The notes under the pieces were generated by a model that was not told the origin of the DNA, did not search any database, and was given only the letters and a program-made list of their open reading frames with translations. A program made the position numbers and the translations under genes. Shown piece by piece: positions 1 to 8,398 of a DNA stretch of 64,000 nt; the stretch's first letter is position 1; the number at the start of each line of letters is the position of its first letter. The DNA is taken from contig MVZM01000002.1 of the NCBI GenBank assembly GCA_002068415.1, forward strand, positions 1 to 64,000. The letters run 5' to 3'. The stretch comes from Tenericutes bacterium ADurb.BinA124. GTDB lineage: Bacteria > Bacillota_I > Bacilli_A > ML615J-28 > CAG-698.

Positions 1-75
1 TCACTTCATGGGTGCTTGGACGATTGGCGAACAGGAAACTTGGCGTAAGACGATTGATCAATTCATCAATCCGTC
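1..75 (+). repeat. Direct repeat, copy 1 (truncated by window edge)
   Basis: Positions 1-75 are identical to 550-624, a 549-bp period in frame with the coding sequence. The copy probably continues to the left of the window. Sequence divergence starts abruptly after position 75. Confidence 0.95.
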
Positions 76-667
76 AACCGTTACTTATTCGATTGTCGGC
101 CGTCCGTATGTCACCAAACTGGCTTTAACCCTAGAAAGTCAATATATGACTTATACAACGGTTGATGAATGGATGACCAAACGGAATGTTGGCGTTGCTG
201 ATGGTGGTTTTGCCGGTTCAACGGAAGTCTTCTATATTGAAGATGCTGTTAAATTTGCGACCTTCGCCACTCAAACCGCTGTTGTTACCGCCAATGGAAC
301 CTTCTTACTATTCGGTGCTGATGGCAAATTAAAAGCTGTTCGCACCATCGTTGGTACTTTTGAATGGTTAGCAACGAATGATGCCAATGTTAATAATGGT
401 TGGAGAACATTAAGCGACGTTACAGGTGGACAAGTTAAAGTTCAAGAAATTAGGTCCTTAGTAGCGGAAGGCGACTTCATTATTTTATCGAATAACACGG
501 CCAAAAAACAAGAAGGAGCAGCTTTAAGTCCGCGTGATTTCTTAGCATATCACTTCATGGGTGCTTGGACGATTGGCGAACAGGAAACTTGGCGTAAGAC
601 GATTGATCAATTCATCAATCCGTCCAATGTTACCTATACCTTTAAGAAAGTCGATGTCACTTTCTAA
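1..667 (+). CDS. Repeat-bearing, probably surface-exposed protein (3' end only)
   Basis: Only the C-terminal part is present; the frame is open through the left window edge, so the true start lies upstream. About 221 residues are visible. A segment of about 25 residues beginning HFMGAWTIGEQETW occurs at the window edge and again 183 residues later, so the protein probably carries tandem modules of about 183 residues, of which one full unit and a terminal stub are visible. The composition (rich in Thr, Val, Asn and aromatics, no Cys, no membrane segment) suits an extracellular beta-rich protein. I do not recognise the family. It ends with TAA, followed by a 12-bp hairpin. Confidence 0.6.
   Translation, partial: HFMGAWTIGEQETWRKTIDQFINPSTVTYSIVGRPYVTKLALTLESQYMTYTTVDEWMTKRNVGVADGGFAGSTEVFYIEDAVKFATFATQTAVVTANGTFLLFGADGKLKAVRTIVGTFEWLATNDANVNNGWRTLSDVTGGQVKVQEIRSLVAEGDFIILSNNTAKKQEGAALSPRDFLAYHFMGAWTIGEQETWRKTIDQFINPSNVTYTFKKVDVTF
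550..624 (+). repeat. Direct repeat, copy 2
   Basis: Identical to positions 1-75 over 75 bases. It encodes the terminal partial module of the surface protein. Perfect identity at the DNA level points to recent duplication or gene conversion between modules. Confidence 0.95.
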
Positions 668-688
668 TATTGATCAATGATTAAGTGA

Positions 689-716
689 ATAAGTCGAGGA
701 GCAATCCTCGACTTAT
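689..716 (+). terminator. 12-bp inverted repeat between the surface protein and the uptake operon
   Basis: The arms at 689-700 and 705-716 are perfectly complementary around a GCAA tetraloop. There is no U-tract after the second arm, so this may be a weak intrinsic terminator, an mRNA-stabilising hairpin or an operator. It sits 19 nt upstream of the next start codon. Confidence 0.55.
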
Positions 717-735
717 CGCTAATCAGGAGAAAAAG

Positions 736-1398
736 ATGAAATTTGAAAAATTATACAACAGTAAGTTCTATATGTTTTTTGAATGCTTATATCGGCTAAT
801 CCTCGTCAATTTGTTATTCATTCTTTGCTCATTGCTGGGATTAGTCGTTTTTTCGGTTGTGCCGGCAGCGATCGCCCTTGTAACCGTAATTAAGTCATAT
901 TCTTCCGAAACCGCTTTTCCCATTGGAAAAACCTTCTGGCATATTTTTAAAAAACACTTTAAAAGCAATCTCGTTTTATCAGGTTTATTCTTCGTTTTGT
1001 TTTTGATATTCACTTTTAATGCCTATTTTTTCTTTCTGGCATGGCAGGAATATCAAGCCTTAATCAATGAGATAATTATGAATTTAGCCTTTGTTTTAGA
1101 CGGAATTATAATTGTAGCATTTATTAATGCCATCTTTATCCGCGTTTACTTTCCGAATTTAAATACGAAAAAAACCTTGAAATATGCCTTTGTTTTATTA
1201 CGAGCCTTGCCGTTACGCTTTCTTGCTATTTTGGGGATATTAGTATTAATGGCAGTAATCACTTACTTTTTCCCTTACTATTTAATATTTATCGGCTTTT
1301 CGTTGCTCGCTTTCATAGTTAATGCCTTATTAAAAGCGAATTACATGAAGTTGGTTGCGGACGGTGTTACTCCGCTTTTGGCTCAAGATTATCTTTAG
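736..1398 (+). CDS. YesL-like DUF624 integral membrane protein
   Basis: A 220-residue membrane protein with about five hydrophobic segments, resembling the DUF624/YesL family that accompanies sugar ABC importers in Bacillota. The motif around LLFILCSLLGLVVFSVVPAA in the first membrane segment is typical. I start it at ATG 736, which has AGGAG six bases upstream. A GTG at 685 is in frame, but it would translate through the 689-716 hairpin and has no ribosome-binding site. It is the first gene of a 17-gene same-strand run. Its biochemical role is unknown in the family; a part in transporter assembly or sensing is inference. Confidence 0.75.
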   Translation: MKFEKLYNSKFYMFFECLYRLILVNLLFILCSLLGLVVFSVVPAAIALVTVIKSYSSETAFPIGKTFWHIFKKHFKSNLVLSGLFFVLFLIFTFNAYFFFLAWQEYQALINEIIMNLAFVLDGIIIVAFINAIFIRVYFPNLNTKKTLKYAFVLLRALPLRFLAILGILVLMAVITYFFPYYLIFIGFSLLAFIVNALLKANYMKLVADGVTPLLAQDYL

Positions 1399-1417
1399 AG
1401 GAATCACGGGAGGAAAT

Positions 1418-4312
1418 ATGAAGAAAAAAATCGCTATCGGTGTGCTAGTATTATTGCTTGGGCTGACGGTATATTTATTAGTCGGTTTTTTGAAGGTGGA
1501 AGCCAGCGAACCACGCCCCTATGCCGGTTCTGTTTTTGAAAACACGCTTTTAGAATATGGAAGCTATGGTGACTATTGGCAACTTCATAGCACTGCCAGT
1601 GGCGGTGTTAGTTTCAGCCAAAAGGTCACTGTTGGTTACATTTATTCTTTGCCGGAAGCTAATGTTCAACCATATACCATTACTCTTGATGGCGAAGAAG
1701 GTTTATTTATTCCCGAAATCGGGGATATTACTTGGAATATTGATGTTCCCGCTTTCGGGAAATATCATCTTTTGTTAACTTATTATCCGGTTGAAGGCCG
1801 TAGTTCAGAAATTAGCCGCGGCTTAAAAATCAACGGCGTTTTTCCGTTTTCCGAGGTATCGTCATTTATGCTGCCCCGAATTTGGAAAGATGCTTTTGAT
1901 GTTGCGACCCAAAGAGAAGCCGGGAAACACGATCAAAAACCCGCCCAATTAGAAAAACCACGATGGAATCAGTTTCCCATCCGTGATGGAGCGGGTTTTT
2001 ATCATGGTCAAAGTTATGAATTTGTTTTGGAAGCCGGTTTAAATTCTTTTACTTTAACCGGCAATAAAGAACCGATGGTCTTACAAACCATCCATTTCGT
2101 TCCTGTTCAAGCGGAAAAAACTTATGCTCAAACCCTGGCTGAATATGAAGTTAATCGCTATGAAAAAGTTGACAGTGCGGATTTTGGTGAACTTAGTTAT
2201 ATCAAACATCAAGGTGAAAACAGCTTTGAGAAATCAACGCCGATTCTTTCACCAGTTGCTAATTGGAGCAGTTATAAAGTCGATCCTTATGTTAAGTTTA
2301 TGACCAGATACAATACCATCGGCGGCACCACTTGGCGGGTGGCCGGTGATTTTGTCAGTTGGCAAGTTGAAGTTCCTAAAACCGGTTTATATCAATTAAC
2401 TTTTAAGGTCTTACAAAATTACCGCCAAGGAATGTATTCAACCCGCATTTTATCAATTAATGGAAAGGTTCCGTTTTCGGAATGTCGTAATCTTCAATTT
2501 AAATATGATAACGATTGGCAAAATGTGACTTTAGGTAATGAAGACGGAGCTTACTGGTTCTATTTGGAAGCCGGTAAAAACGTGATTACGCTGGAAGCAA
2601 CCATCGGCGTTTATGCGCAGATTGTCCGGATTGCGGAAGAAACGATTACCACCCTTAATTCTTTATATCGTAAAGTCGTGATGATTGCCGGCGTCAATCC
2701 GAATGAATATCAGGATTATTTATTAGAAGAACGCATTGATAATTTGTTTGGGATGATTAATGACAGTGCTGCTAATTTACAACAGTGCATTGATCAGATT
2801 ATTGCTATTTCCGGCGAAAGAAGCGCCTTAATCTCCAGTTTTGAAAGAACGCTTTACCAAATGAAGCAGTTTGCGAAAAGCGAACGTCATATCCAAATCG
2901 GTTTAAAAGAACTCGATGACAATATTGCGGCTTTAGGGACTTGGGTGATGACGATTTCCGAACAATCCTTAGCCATTGATTGTTTTTATGTTCACGGTTC
3001 ACAAGTCAAGTTGCCGAAAGCCGGCACTAACTTTTTCCAAAAATTATGGCATGAAATGGTGATGTTGTTCGGCAGTTATGGTGCCAACACCTCTTTGGAA
3101 AGCAGTGTCAAAACGGATGGACCGACGATTACCGTTTGGATTTCCTCCGGACGGGATCAATCACAATTGTTGCGGCAATTAATTGATGAATCATTTACCT
3201 TACAAAATAATATTAATGTTCGTTTAAAACTGGTTTCCCAAGCGGCTCTGCTGCCGGCCACCTTATCCGGAAACGGACCGGATGTGGCCATCGGGGTTGG
3301 GCAAAATATTCCCGTTAACTGGGGAATTCGGAATGCTTTGCTGGATTTAACGCAGTTTGCTGACTTTGAGACGGTCCAAAATTGGTTCCATCCGAGTGCC
3401 GTTTTACCGTTTAGGTTTCAAGACCGTGTTTATGCCCTTCCCGATACTCAGGATTTTTTGGTTTCGTTTGTGAGAACCGATATTGCGGAAGAATTGAATA
3501 TGGCCGTTCCCGTTTCTTGGGATGAAGTCATTGATACCCTTCCCCAATTACAGCGGCAATATTTAGATTATTATTTACCCAACTCCAAAGGCGCCTTAAG
3601 TTCTTTATTATATGCGATGGTTGCGCAAAAGGGTGGCCGTTTGTATGATGAAGAAGGCACTAAAACCTTGCTTACGGAACCTAAAGCCATGGAAGCGTTT
3701 ATTGATTTTACTACTTTTTTTAGCGATTACGGTTTTGAAATCAGTGCAAACTTCTCCAATCGCTTCCGCAGTGGTGAAATGCCGATGGGCGTTGCCAACT
3801 TCTCTTTATATAATACTTTATCCGTTTTTGCGCCGGAAATTCGCGGTCATTGGGAATTTAGGCCCTTACCGGGTTATGATTTCGATGGCGAAATCAGGAA
3901 TGAAACCACTTCAACGGTTAGTGGAACGGTTATTTTAGGAGACACGAAAGAAGCTAAAGCCAGCTGGGAATTCTTAAAGTGGTGGTTGGGAGCTGAGGCC
4001 CAAAGCGGTTATGCTAGAGGCATGGAAGCCATCCTCGGAGCGGCGGCGCGTTATCCGACTGCCAATTTAAAAGCTTTTGAAAAATTACCGTGGTCAGCTA
4101 AAGATTATCAATTGTTGACATCTCAAAGAACGAAGGCTGTCGGGGTTCCGACTTTCCCCGGCGATTATATCGTTGGTCGTTATATCGATAATGCTTTCCG
4201 TTCTTCCATTAACAATAACATTAATCCTCGGGATAGTTTATATGAATACTGTAAGAAAATAAACATTGAACTGACCCGAAAACGGCAAGAATTTGGTTTG
4301 AATGGAGAGTAA
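1418..4312 (+). CDS. Extracellular solute-binding protein fused to carbohydrate-binding-like domains
   Basis: 964 residues. ATG 1418 is chosen because GGGAGG lies just upstream; an in-frame ATG at 1355 lies inside the preceding gene. An N-terminal hydrophobic segment (about residues 5-25) has no lipobox Cys, so the protein is probably anchored by an uncleaved signal or released. Residues about 40-235 and 285-410 look like two jelly-roll, carbohydrate-binding-like modules (repeated LEAG.N.FTL patterns). A helical linker follows, then from about residue 569 a type-1 solute-binding domain (TITVWISSGRD, GPDVAIG, WEFLKWW). It probably captures an oligosaccharide and delivers it to the permeases 3 nt downstream. 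The large N-terminal extension is unusual for this family. Confidence 0.8.
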   Translation: MKKKIAIGVLVLLLGLTVYLLVGFLKVEASEPRPYAGSVFENTLLEYGSYGDYWQLHSTASGGVSFSQKVTVGYIYSLPEANVQPYTITLDGEEGLFIPEIGDITWNIDVPAFGKYHLLLTYYPVEGRSSEISRGLKINGVFPFSEVSSFMLPRIWKDAFDVATQREAGKHDQKPAQLEKPRWNQFPIRDGAGFYHGQSYEFVLEAGLNSFTLTGNKEPMVLQTIHFVPVQAEKTYAQTLAEYEVNRYEKVDSADFGELSYIKHQGENSFEKSTPILSPVANWSSYKVDPYVKFMTRYNTIGGTTWRVAGDFVSWQVEVPKTGLYQLTFKVLQNYRQGMYSTRILSINGKVPFSECRNLQFKYDNDWQNVTLGNEDGAYWFYLEAGKNVITLEATIGVYAQIVRIAEETITTLNSLYRKVVMIAGVNPNEYQDYLLEERIDNLFGMINDSAANLQQCIDQIIAISGERSALISSFERTLYQMKQFAKSERHIQIGLKELDDNIAALGTWVMTISEQSLAIDCFYVHGSQVKLPKAGTNFFQKLWHEMVMLFGSYGANTSLESSVKTDGPTITVWISSGRDQSQLLRQLIDESFTLQNNINVRLKLVSQAALLPATLSGNGPDVAIGVGQNIPVNWGIRNALLDLTQFADFETVQNWFHPSAVLPFRFQDRVYALPDTQDFLVSFVRTDIAEELNMAVPVSWDEVIDTLPQLQRQYLDYYLPNSKGALSSLLYAMVAQKGGRLYDEEGTKTLLTEPKAMEAFIDFTTFFSDYGFEISANFSNRFRSGEMPMGVANFSLYNTLSVFAPEIRGHWEFRPLPGYDFDGEIRNETTSTVSGTVILGDTKEAKASWEFLKWWLGAEAQSGYARGMEAILGAAARYPTANLKAFEKLPWSAKDYQLLTSQRTKAVGVPTFPGDYIVGRYIDNAFRSSINNNINPRDSLYEYCKKINIELTRKRQEFGLNGE

Positions 4313-4315
4313 ACG

Positions 4316-5272
4316 ATGAACAAAACCATAATTACTCACGAACAAAAACGAATTAATCGACAAAAAAAGCGTCAAGAGTTTTGGAAACAAGTTAAAAAAA
4401 GTCGTGTTTCCTATTCGATGGTCGCGCCGTTTTTAATCATTTTTTTCACTTTCACGGTTTTACCGGTTTTAATGAGTTTTTTCTTAAGTTTTACTTCGTT
4501 TGATATGTTACAAGCCCCGAAATTTATTGGCTTGGATAATTATATTAATCTCTTTTTAAATGATGAAGTTTTTTTAATCGCTATTAAAAACACCTTTATT
4601 TTAGCAGTTGTTACCGGTCCGGTATCATATATCCTAGCCTTCGTATTTGCTTGGCTCATCCATGAATTGCCAAGAAAAATTCGGTGGTTGATGACCCTAG
4701 TCTTCTATGCTCCTTCCATCAGTGGCAGTGCGTATTTGTTGTGGCAGTTAATTTTTTCTTCCGATATGTATGGGGTCTTAAATGCAACGCTCATTCATCT
4801 AGGTGTTATTAATGCGCCGATTTTATGGTTGGAAACACCACGATATGCTTTACCGATTTTAATTATTGTCCAGTTGTGGTTAAGCTTAGGAGTTACTTTC
4901 TTAGCTTTTATCGCCGGCTTACAAACGGTTGACCGAACTTTGTATGAAGCAGCGGCCATTGACGGTTTACGCAACCGATGGCAGGAATTATGGTTCATCA
5001 CTCTTCCCCAAATGAAATCACAGTTAATGTTTGGGGCGGTTATGCAAATTACCAGCGCCTTAGGCATTGCGGCTGTTTCCATCAATTTACTGGGCTTTCC
5101 ATCGGTGGAATATTCCGGTCACACCATTGTGACCCATTTAATGGATTTTGGTTCCACTAATTCCACAAGATTGGAAATGGGTTATGCTTCAGCCATTGCG
5201 ACAGTGTTATTTTTCATTATGCTGGGGTCAAACCTAATTGTTCAAAAAATCATTAGGAGGGTCGGATCATGA
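4316..5272 (+). CDS. Sugar ABC transporter permease (LplB/MalF type)
   Basis: 318 residues with six hydrophobic segments after a basic N-terminus, and the binding-protein-dependent transport EAA loop (YEAAAIDGLRNRWQEL) that docks the ATPase. GGAGAG lies six bases before ATG 4316. It overlaps the next permease by 4 nt (ATGA), so the two are translationally coupled and probably form a heterodimeric channel. The solute-binding protein is immediately upstream. No ATPase is encoded nearby, so a shared MsmX-type ATPase is expected from elsewhere. The substrate is unknown. Confidence 0.88.
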   Translation: MNKTIITHEQKRINRQKKRQEFWKQVKKSRVSYSMVAPFLIIFFTFTVLPVLMSFFLSFTSFDMLQAPKFIGLDNYINLFLNDEVFLIAIKNTFILAVVTGPVSYILAFVFAWLIHELPRKIRWLMTLVFYAPSISGSAYLLWQLIFSSDMYGVLNATLIHLGVINAPILWLETPRYALPILIIVQLWLSLGVTFLAFIAGLQTVDRTLYEAAAIDGLRNRWQELWFITLPQMKSQLMFGAVMQITSALGIAAVSINLLGFPSVEYSGHTIVTHLMDFGSTNSTRLEMGYASAIATVLFFIMLGSNLIVQKIIRRVGS

Positions 5273-6228
5273 GAAAAAAGACGGCTACTCCGCTTGTTAA
5301 TGAACAAGAACGCTCGCAAATGATTCAAGATTTAAAAGTTCAGGAATTAGAATGGTATAAACAAAAACGAAAATTTAAAAAATATCGTCGGGTTCGCTTA
5401 AGTCGTTCTTGGGTTGGTGATATCTTTGTGGTGCTTGTTTTAGTGTTGTTCGGCTCTTTCAGCGCCTATCCGCTTGTTTACACGATTTCCAACTCCTTAA
5501 AAGGGCTTGATGAAATCTTTGTTTTCCCCCCTCGCCTTTTTCCTAGGAATGTTACCTTTCGGAACTTTGTTGATTTGTTTAACTTAATCGGTAATACCCA
5601 GATTCCGATTTCTCGTTACTTTATTAATACCTTAACGATTACGTTGTTTGGGACAGCTGGGCATGTATTACTTTCCTCCCTATGTGCTTATCCGCTGTCC
5701 AAACACCGTTTTCCGGGTCGGCATTTAATTAATCAATTAGTTGTTTATTCATTGATGTTTTCGGCGGCGGTTACCGCTATTCCTTCATATATGATCATTA
5801 GTTGGCTCGGCCTTATTGATACCCAATTAGCCATTATCATTCCCGCTTTCGGTTTTACTTTAGGATTATTCCTCATGCGCCAATTTATGAATGTCATTCC
5901 TAACGAATTACTGGAAGCTGCCAAAATTGACGGTGCCAGTGAATACCAAATCTTTTTTAGAATAGTGATGCCATTGGTTAAACCGGCATGGTTAACTTTG
6001 ATTATTCTTTTGTTTCAACAATTATGGGGAACCGATGGCGGTTCATATATCTTTACGGAAAATTTAAAACCCTTAAGCTATGCCCTTAGTCAAATTGTCG
6101 CCGGTGGCGTCGCAAGAACAGGGACGGCGGCGGCGGTGACAGTCATTATGTTAATCGTGCCGATTTCGGTCTTCATCTTTAACCAAACGAAGATGCTCGA
6201 AACAATGGCCCATTCCGGCTTGAAATAG
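5269..6228 (+). CDS. Sugar ABC transporter permease (MalG/YtcP type)
   Basis: 319 residues. A hydrophilic basic N-terminus of about 45 residues precedes six membrane segments; the EAA loop reads LEAAKIDGASEYQIFF. It belongs to the carbohydrate uptake transporter-1 permease class and pairs with the gene it overlaps by 4 nt. GGAGG lies just upstream of ATG 5269. Nine bases separate it from the NHL/TPR gene. Confidence 0.88.
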   Translation: MRKKTATPLVNEQERSQMIQDLKVQELEWYKQKRKFKKYRRVRLSRSWVGDIFVVLVLVLFGSFSAYPLVYTISNSLKGLDEIFVFPPRLFPRNVTFRNFVDLFNLIGNTQIPISRYFINTLTITLFGTAGHVLLSSLCAYPLSKHRFPGRHLINQLVVYSLMFSAAVTAIPSYMIISWLGLIDTQLAIIIPAFGFTLGLFLMRQFMNVIPNELLEAAKIDGASEYQIFFRIVMPLVKPAWLTLIILLFQQLWGTDGGSYIFTENLKPLSYALSQIVAGGVARTGTAAAVTVIMLIVPISVFIFNQTKMLETMAHSGLK

Positions 6229-6237
6229 GAGGGACTT

Positions 6238-7716
6238 ATGAAAAAGATAATCAGTCTCTTACTTAGTTTAGTTTTGTTATTGTCGGTGAGTGTCGTATCC
6301 GTTCAAGGGGCTTATAATTATAGCCCCCTTGGCGAAGTGATTGCTTCGGCAGAAGCCTTGATTGCGACGAAAGTCGTTGATTCTTCCAATTTAAGAACGA
6401 CAAACGATGAGAAAGCCGCTTTAGTCTTTGGTGTCTTAAGTGATATTTGTTCTTTCAACAACAAAATTTATCTAGTTGACGGTTCAAATAATTTAATTCA
6501 TGTTTTAAACAATGACTTTCAATATGAAAGAAGCCTTGGTCAAGGGCAATTAAAACAACCACAAGGCTTGTTTGTGACGGATGAGTATCTCTATGTGGCC
6601 GATACGGGTCATTTCCGGATTGCTTTGTTTGACCATGACGGCCTCTTTGTGCGGGCGATTACCGCTCCCGATGACCCGACCTTCAAACAAGGCCCCGATG
6701 ACACCAGTGGTTATGACTTTAAACCGATTAAAGTGGCGGTGGACCGCACCGGCCGGGTTTATGCCATTGCCGACCAAATTTTTGAAGGCATTATTGATTT
6801 TAACCCCGACGGCAGTTTTTCGCGCTATGTTGGTGCCAATACTGTCACTCTCTCCGTTTGGGATGCTTTTTGGTTGCAATTTACTACGGAAGAACAGCGT
6901 AAAAGTCAAGGTTATCGTTTTGCTACGACTTTTTTAAATTTAAACATTGATGAAAAAGGTTATTTATATACTTTATCCAGTGTGACCGAAGGCACAAGAG
7001 TTATTAAAAAATTAAACTACAAAGGCCGTGATGTCCTTACCCGCAACGGTTATGTTCCCTTAGTCGGCGATGCCAGCTATTTAACATATCAAGATAAAGT
7101 TCCCCTTGGACCCAGCCAATTAATTGATATCGATATTAATGAAGACGGTTTTTATACAGTTTTGGACGGTGTTCGGGGGCGGATGTTTACCTATGATTTT
7201 GAAGGCAATTTATTATATATCGGCGGACAAATCGGGAATGTCGGCGGTTCGACCAACAATCAAAGTACGCTCTTTATCAGCCCGAAAGCCCTCTGTTTTC
7301 ACAATGAGCAAATTTTAGTGATTGATGCCCTCAATAAAAATTTGGTTGTTTTTCAATATACGGAATTCGGCCGCTTAGTTAATGAAGCCACGCATTTATA
7401 TCAACTAGGAAAATATGCGGAAGCCCAAAGCGTTTGGGAACAGGTATTATTGCTTAACACGAATTATTACTTAGCCTATGCCGGTATCGGCAAAGCCCAA
7501 CTGCGGGCGGGCGATTACCAACAAGCACTGGTCAATTTAAAACTTGGTTATGATACCTATAATTATTCCCAGGCTTACCAACAATACCGTTACGATCAAT
7601 TAACCAAGGTTTTTCCTTTTATCATGGGCGTTGTCATTGTTGTTTTGGTATATGCCTTTGTGAAGTCGATTAAGAAATCTGTACTTAATGAAGTAAAGGA
7701 GGAAAAAGATGAATAG
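6238..7716 (+). CDS. Exported NHL-repeat/TPR protein with C-terminal membrane anchor
   Basis: 492 residues. The signal peptide (MKKIISLLLSLVLLL...VQGA) is followed by beta-propeller NHL-type repeats at about residues 60-380 (LKQPQGLFVTDEYLYVADTG is a typical blade) and two TPR-like helices at about 380-450 (QLGKYAEAQSVWEQVLLLN). A terminal membrane helix (FIMGVVIVVLVYAFV) and a short cytoplasmic tail complete it. It is probably a cell-surface scaffold or sugar-binding propeller tethered beside the transporter. Enzymatic activity is not evident. It overlaps the Yip1 gene by 8 nt. Confidence 0.78.
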   Translation: MKKIISLLLSLVLLLSVSVVSVQGAYNYSPLGEVIASAEALIATKVVDSSNLRTTNDEKAALVFGVLSDICSFNNKIYLVDGSNNLIHVLNNDFQYERSLGQGQLKQPQGLFVTDEYLYVADTGHFRIALFDHDGLFVRAITAPDDPTFKQGPDDTSGYDFKPIKVAVDRTGRVYAIADQIFEGIIDFNPDGSFSRYVGANTVTLSVWDAFWLQFTTEEQRKSQGYRFATTFLNLNIDEKGYLYTLSSVTEGTRVIKKLNYKGRDVLTRNGYVPLVGDASYLTYQDKVPLGPSQLIDIDINEDGFYTVLDGVRGRMFTYDFEGNLLYIGGQIGNVGGSTNNQSTLFISPKALCFHNEQILVIDALNKNLVVFQYTEFGRLVNEATHLYQLGKYAEAQSVWEQVLLLNTNYYLAYAGIGKAQLRAGDYQQALVNLKLGYDTYNYSQAYQQYRYDQLTKVFPFIMGVVIVVLVYAFVKSIKKSVLNEVKEEKDE

Positions 7717-8398
7717 TGAAATAAAAAAAGTTCGCTCTTTTCCCCGCTTTAATTTAAAACAAGCTTTAAAAAGCTTTTTTAGGGAAGCTTTTGTCCATCC
7801 TTTCTATTTGTTGACGCACCCTATTAAAGGCTTTGATGCCTTTAAAAGAGAAAAAACTTCCCGAGGGTATGTAGCCATCTTTTATTTAGTGATGATGATT
7901 ATCACCCAAATCTTAGCTTATAACAAAAACGGTTTTTTGATTAACCGCCGCAATCCCGATGATTTCAATTTGTTTTTAACGATTGCTTTGGTCATTTTTC
8001 CGGTTATCATTGCGACCGTCGCCAATTGGTCATCAACGGTCTTGATGGATGGCAAAGGAACAATGAAAGAAATCTTCCGCGTCATCTGTTATTCCTTCTT
8101 CCCCTATGTTTGGTTAGGCTTGCTGGCGACTTTAATCAGCAATTTCATCACCATTGATGAAATAATTTTCTTTAATTTTTTAACCGGATTGGGAGCATTT
8201 TTGCTCGTTTATCTATTGTTTTTTGGTTTAATGGGGATTCATGAATATGGTTTATTGAAAACGATTTTGATGATTCTCGCGACCATTTTAGCGATTGCGG
8301 TCATTTTGTTCATTATGTTATTGTTCCTATCTTTGATTCAACAAGTTTATGCTTATATTTCCTCGGTCTATCGAGAGTTTGTGATGAGGTTCCTATGA
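7709..8398 (+). CDS. Yip1-domain membrane protein
   Basis: 229 residues with five hydrophobic segments. The N-terminal HPFYLLTHPIKGFDAFKRE motif and the helix pattern match the bacterial YIP1 family. AAGGAGG precedes ATG 7709. It overlaps the NHL protein by 8 nt and the DUF5696 protein by 4 nt, which indicates obligatory co-expression. The function of bacterial Yip1 proteins is not established; here it would be an accessory membrane component of the surface assembly. Confidence 0.75.
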   Translation: MNSEIKKVRSFPRFNLKQALKSFFREAFVHPFYLLTHPIKGFDAFKREKTSRGYVAIFYLVMMIITQILAYNKNGFLINRRNPDDFNLFLTIALVIFPVIIATVANWSSTVLMDGKGTMKEIFRVICYSFFPYVWLGLLATLISNFITIDEIIFFNFLTGLGAFLLVYLLFFGLMGIHEYGLLKTILMILATILAIAVILFIMLLFLSLIQQVYAYISSVYREFVMRFL

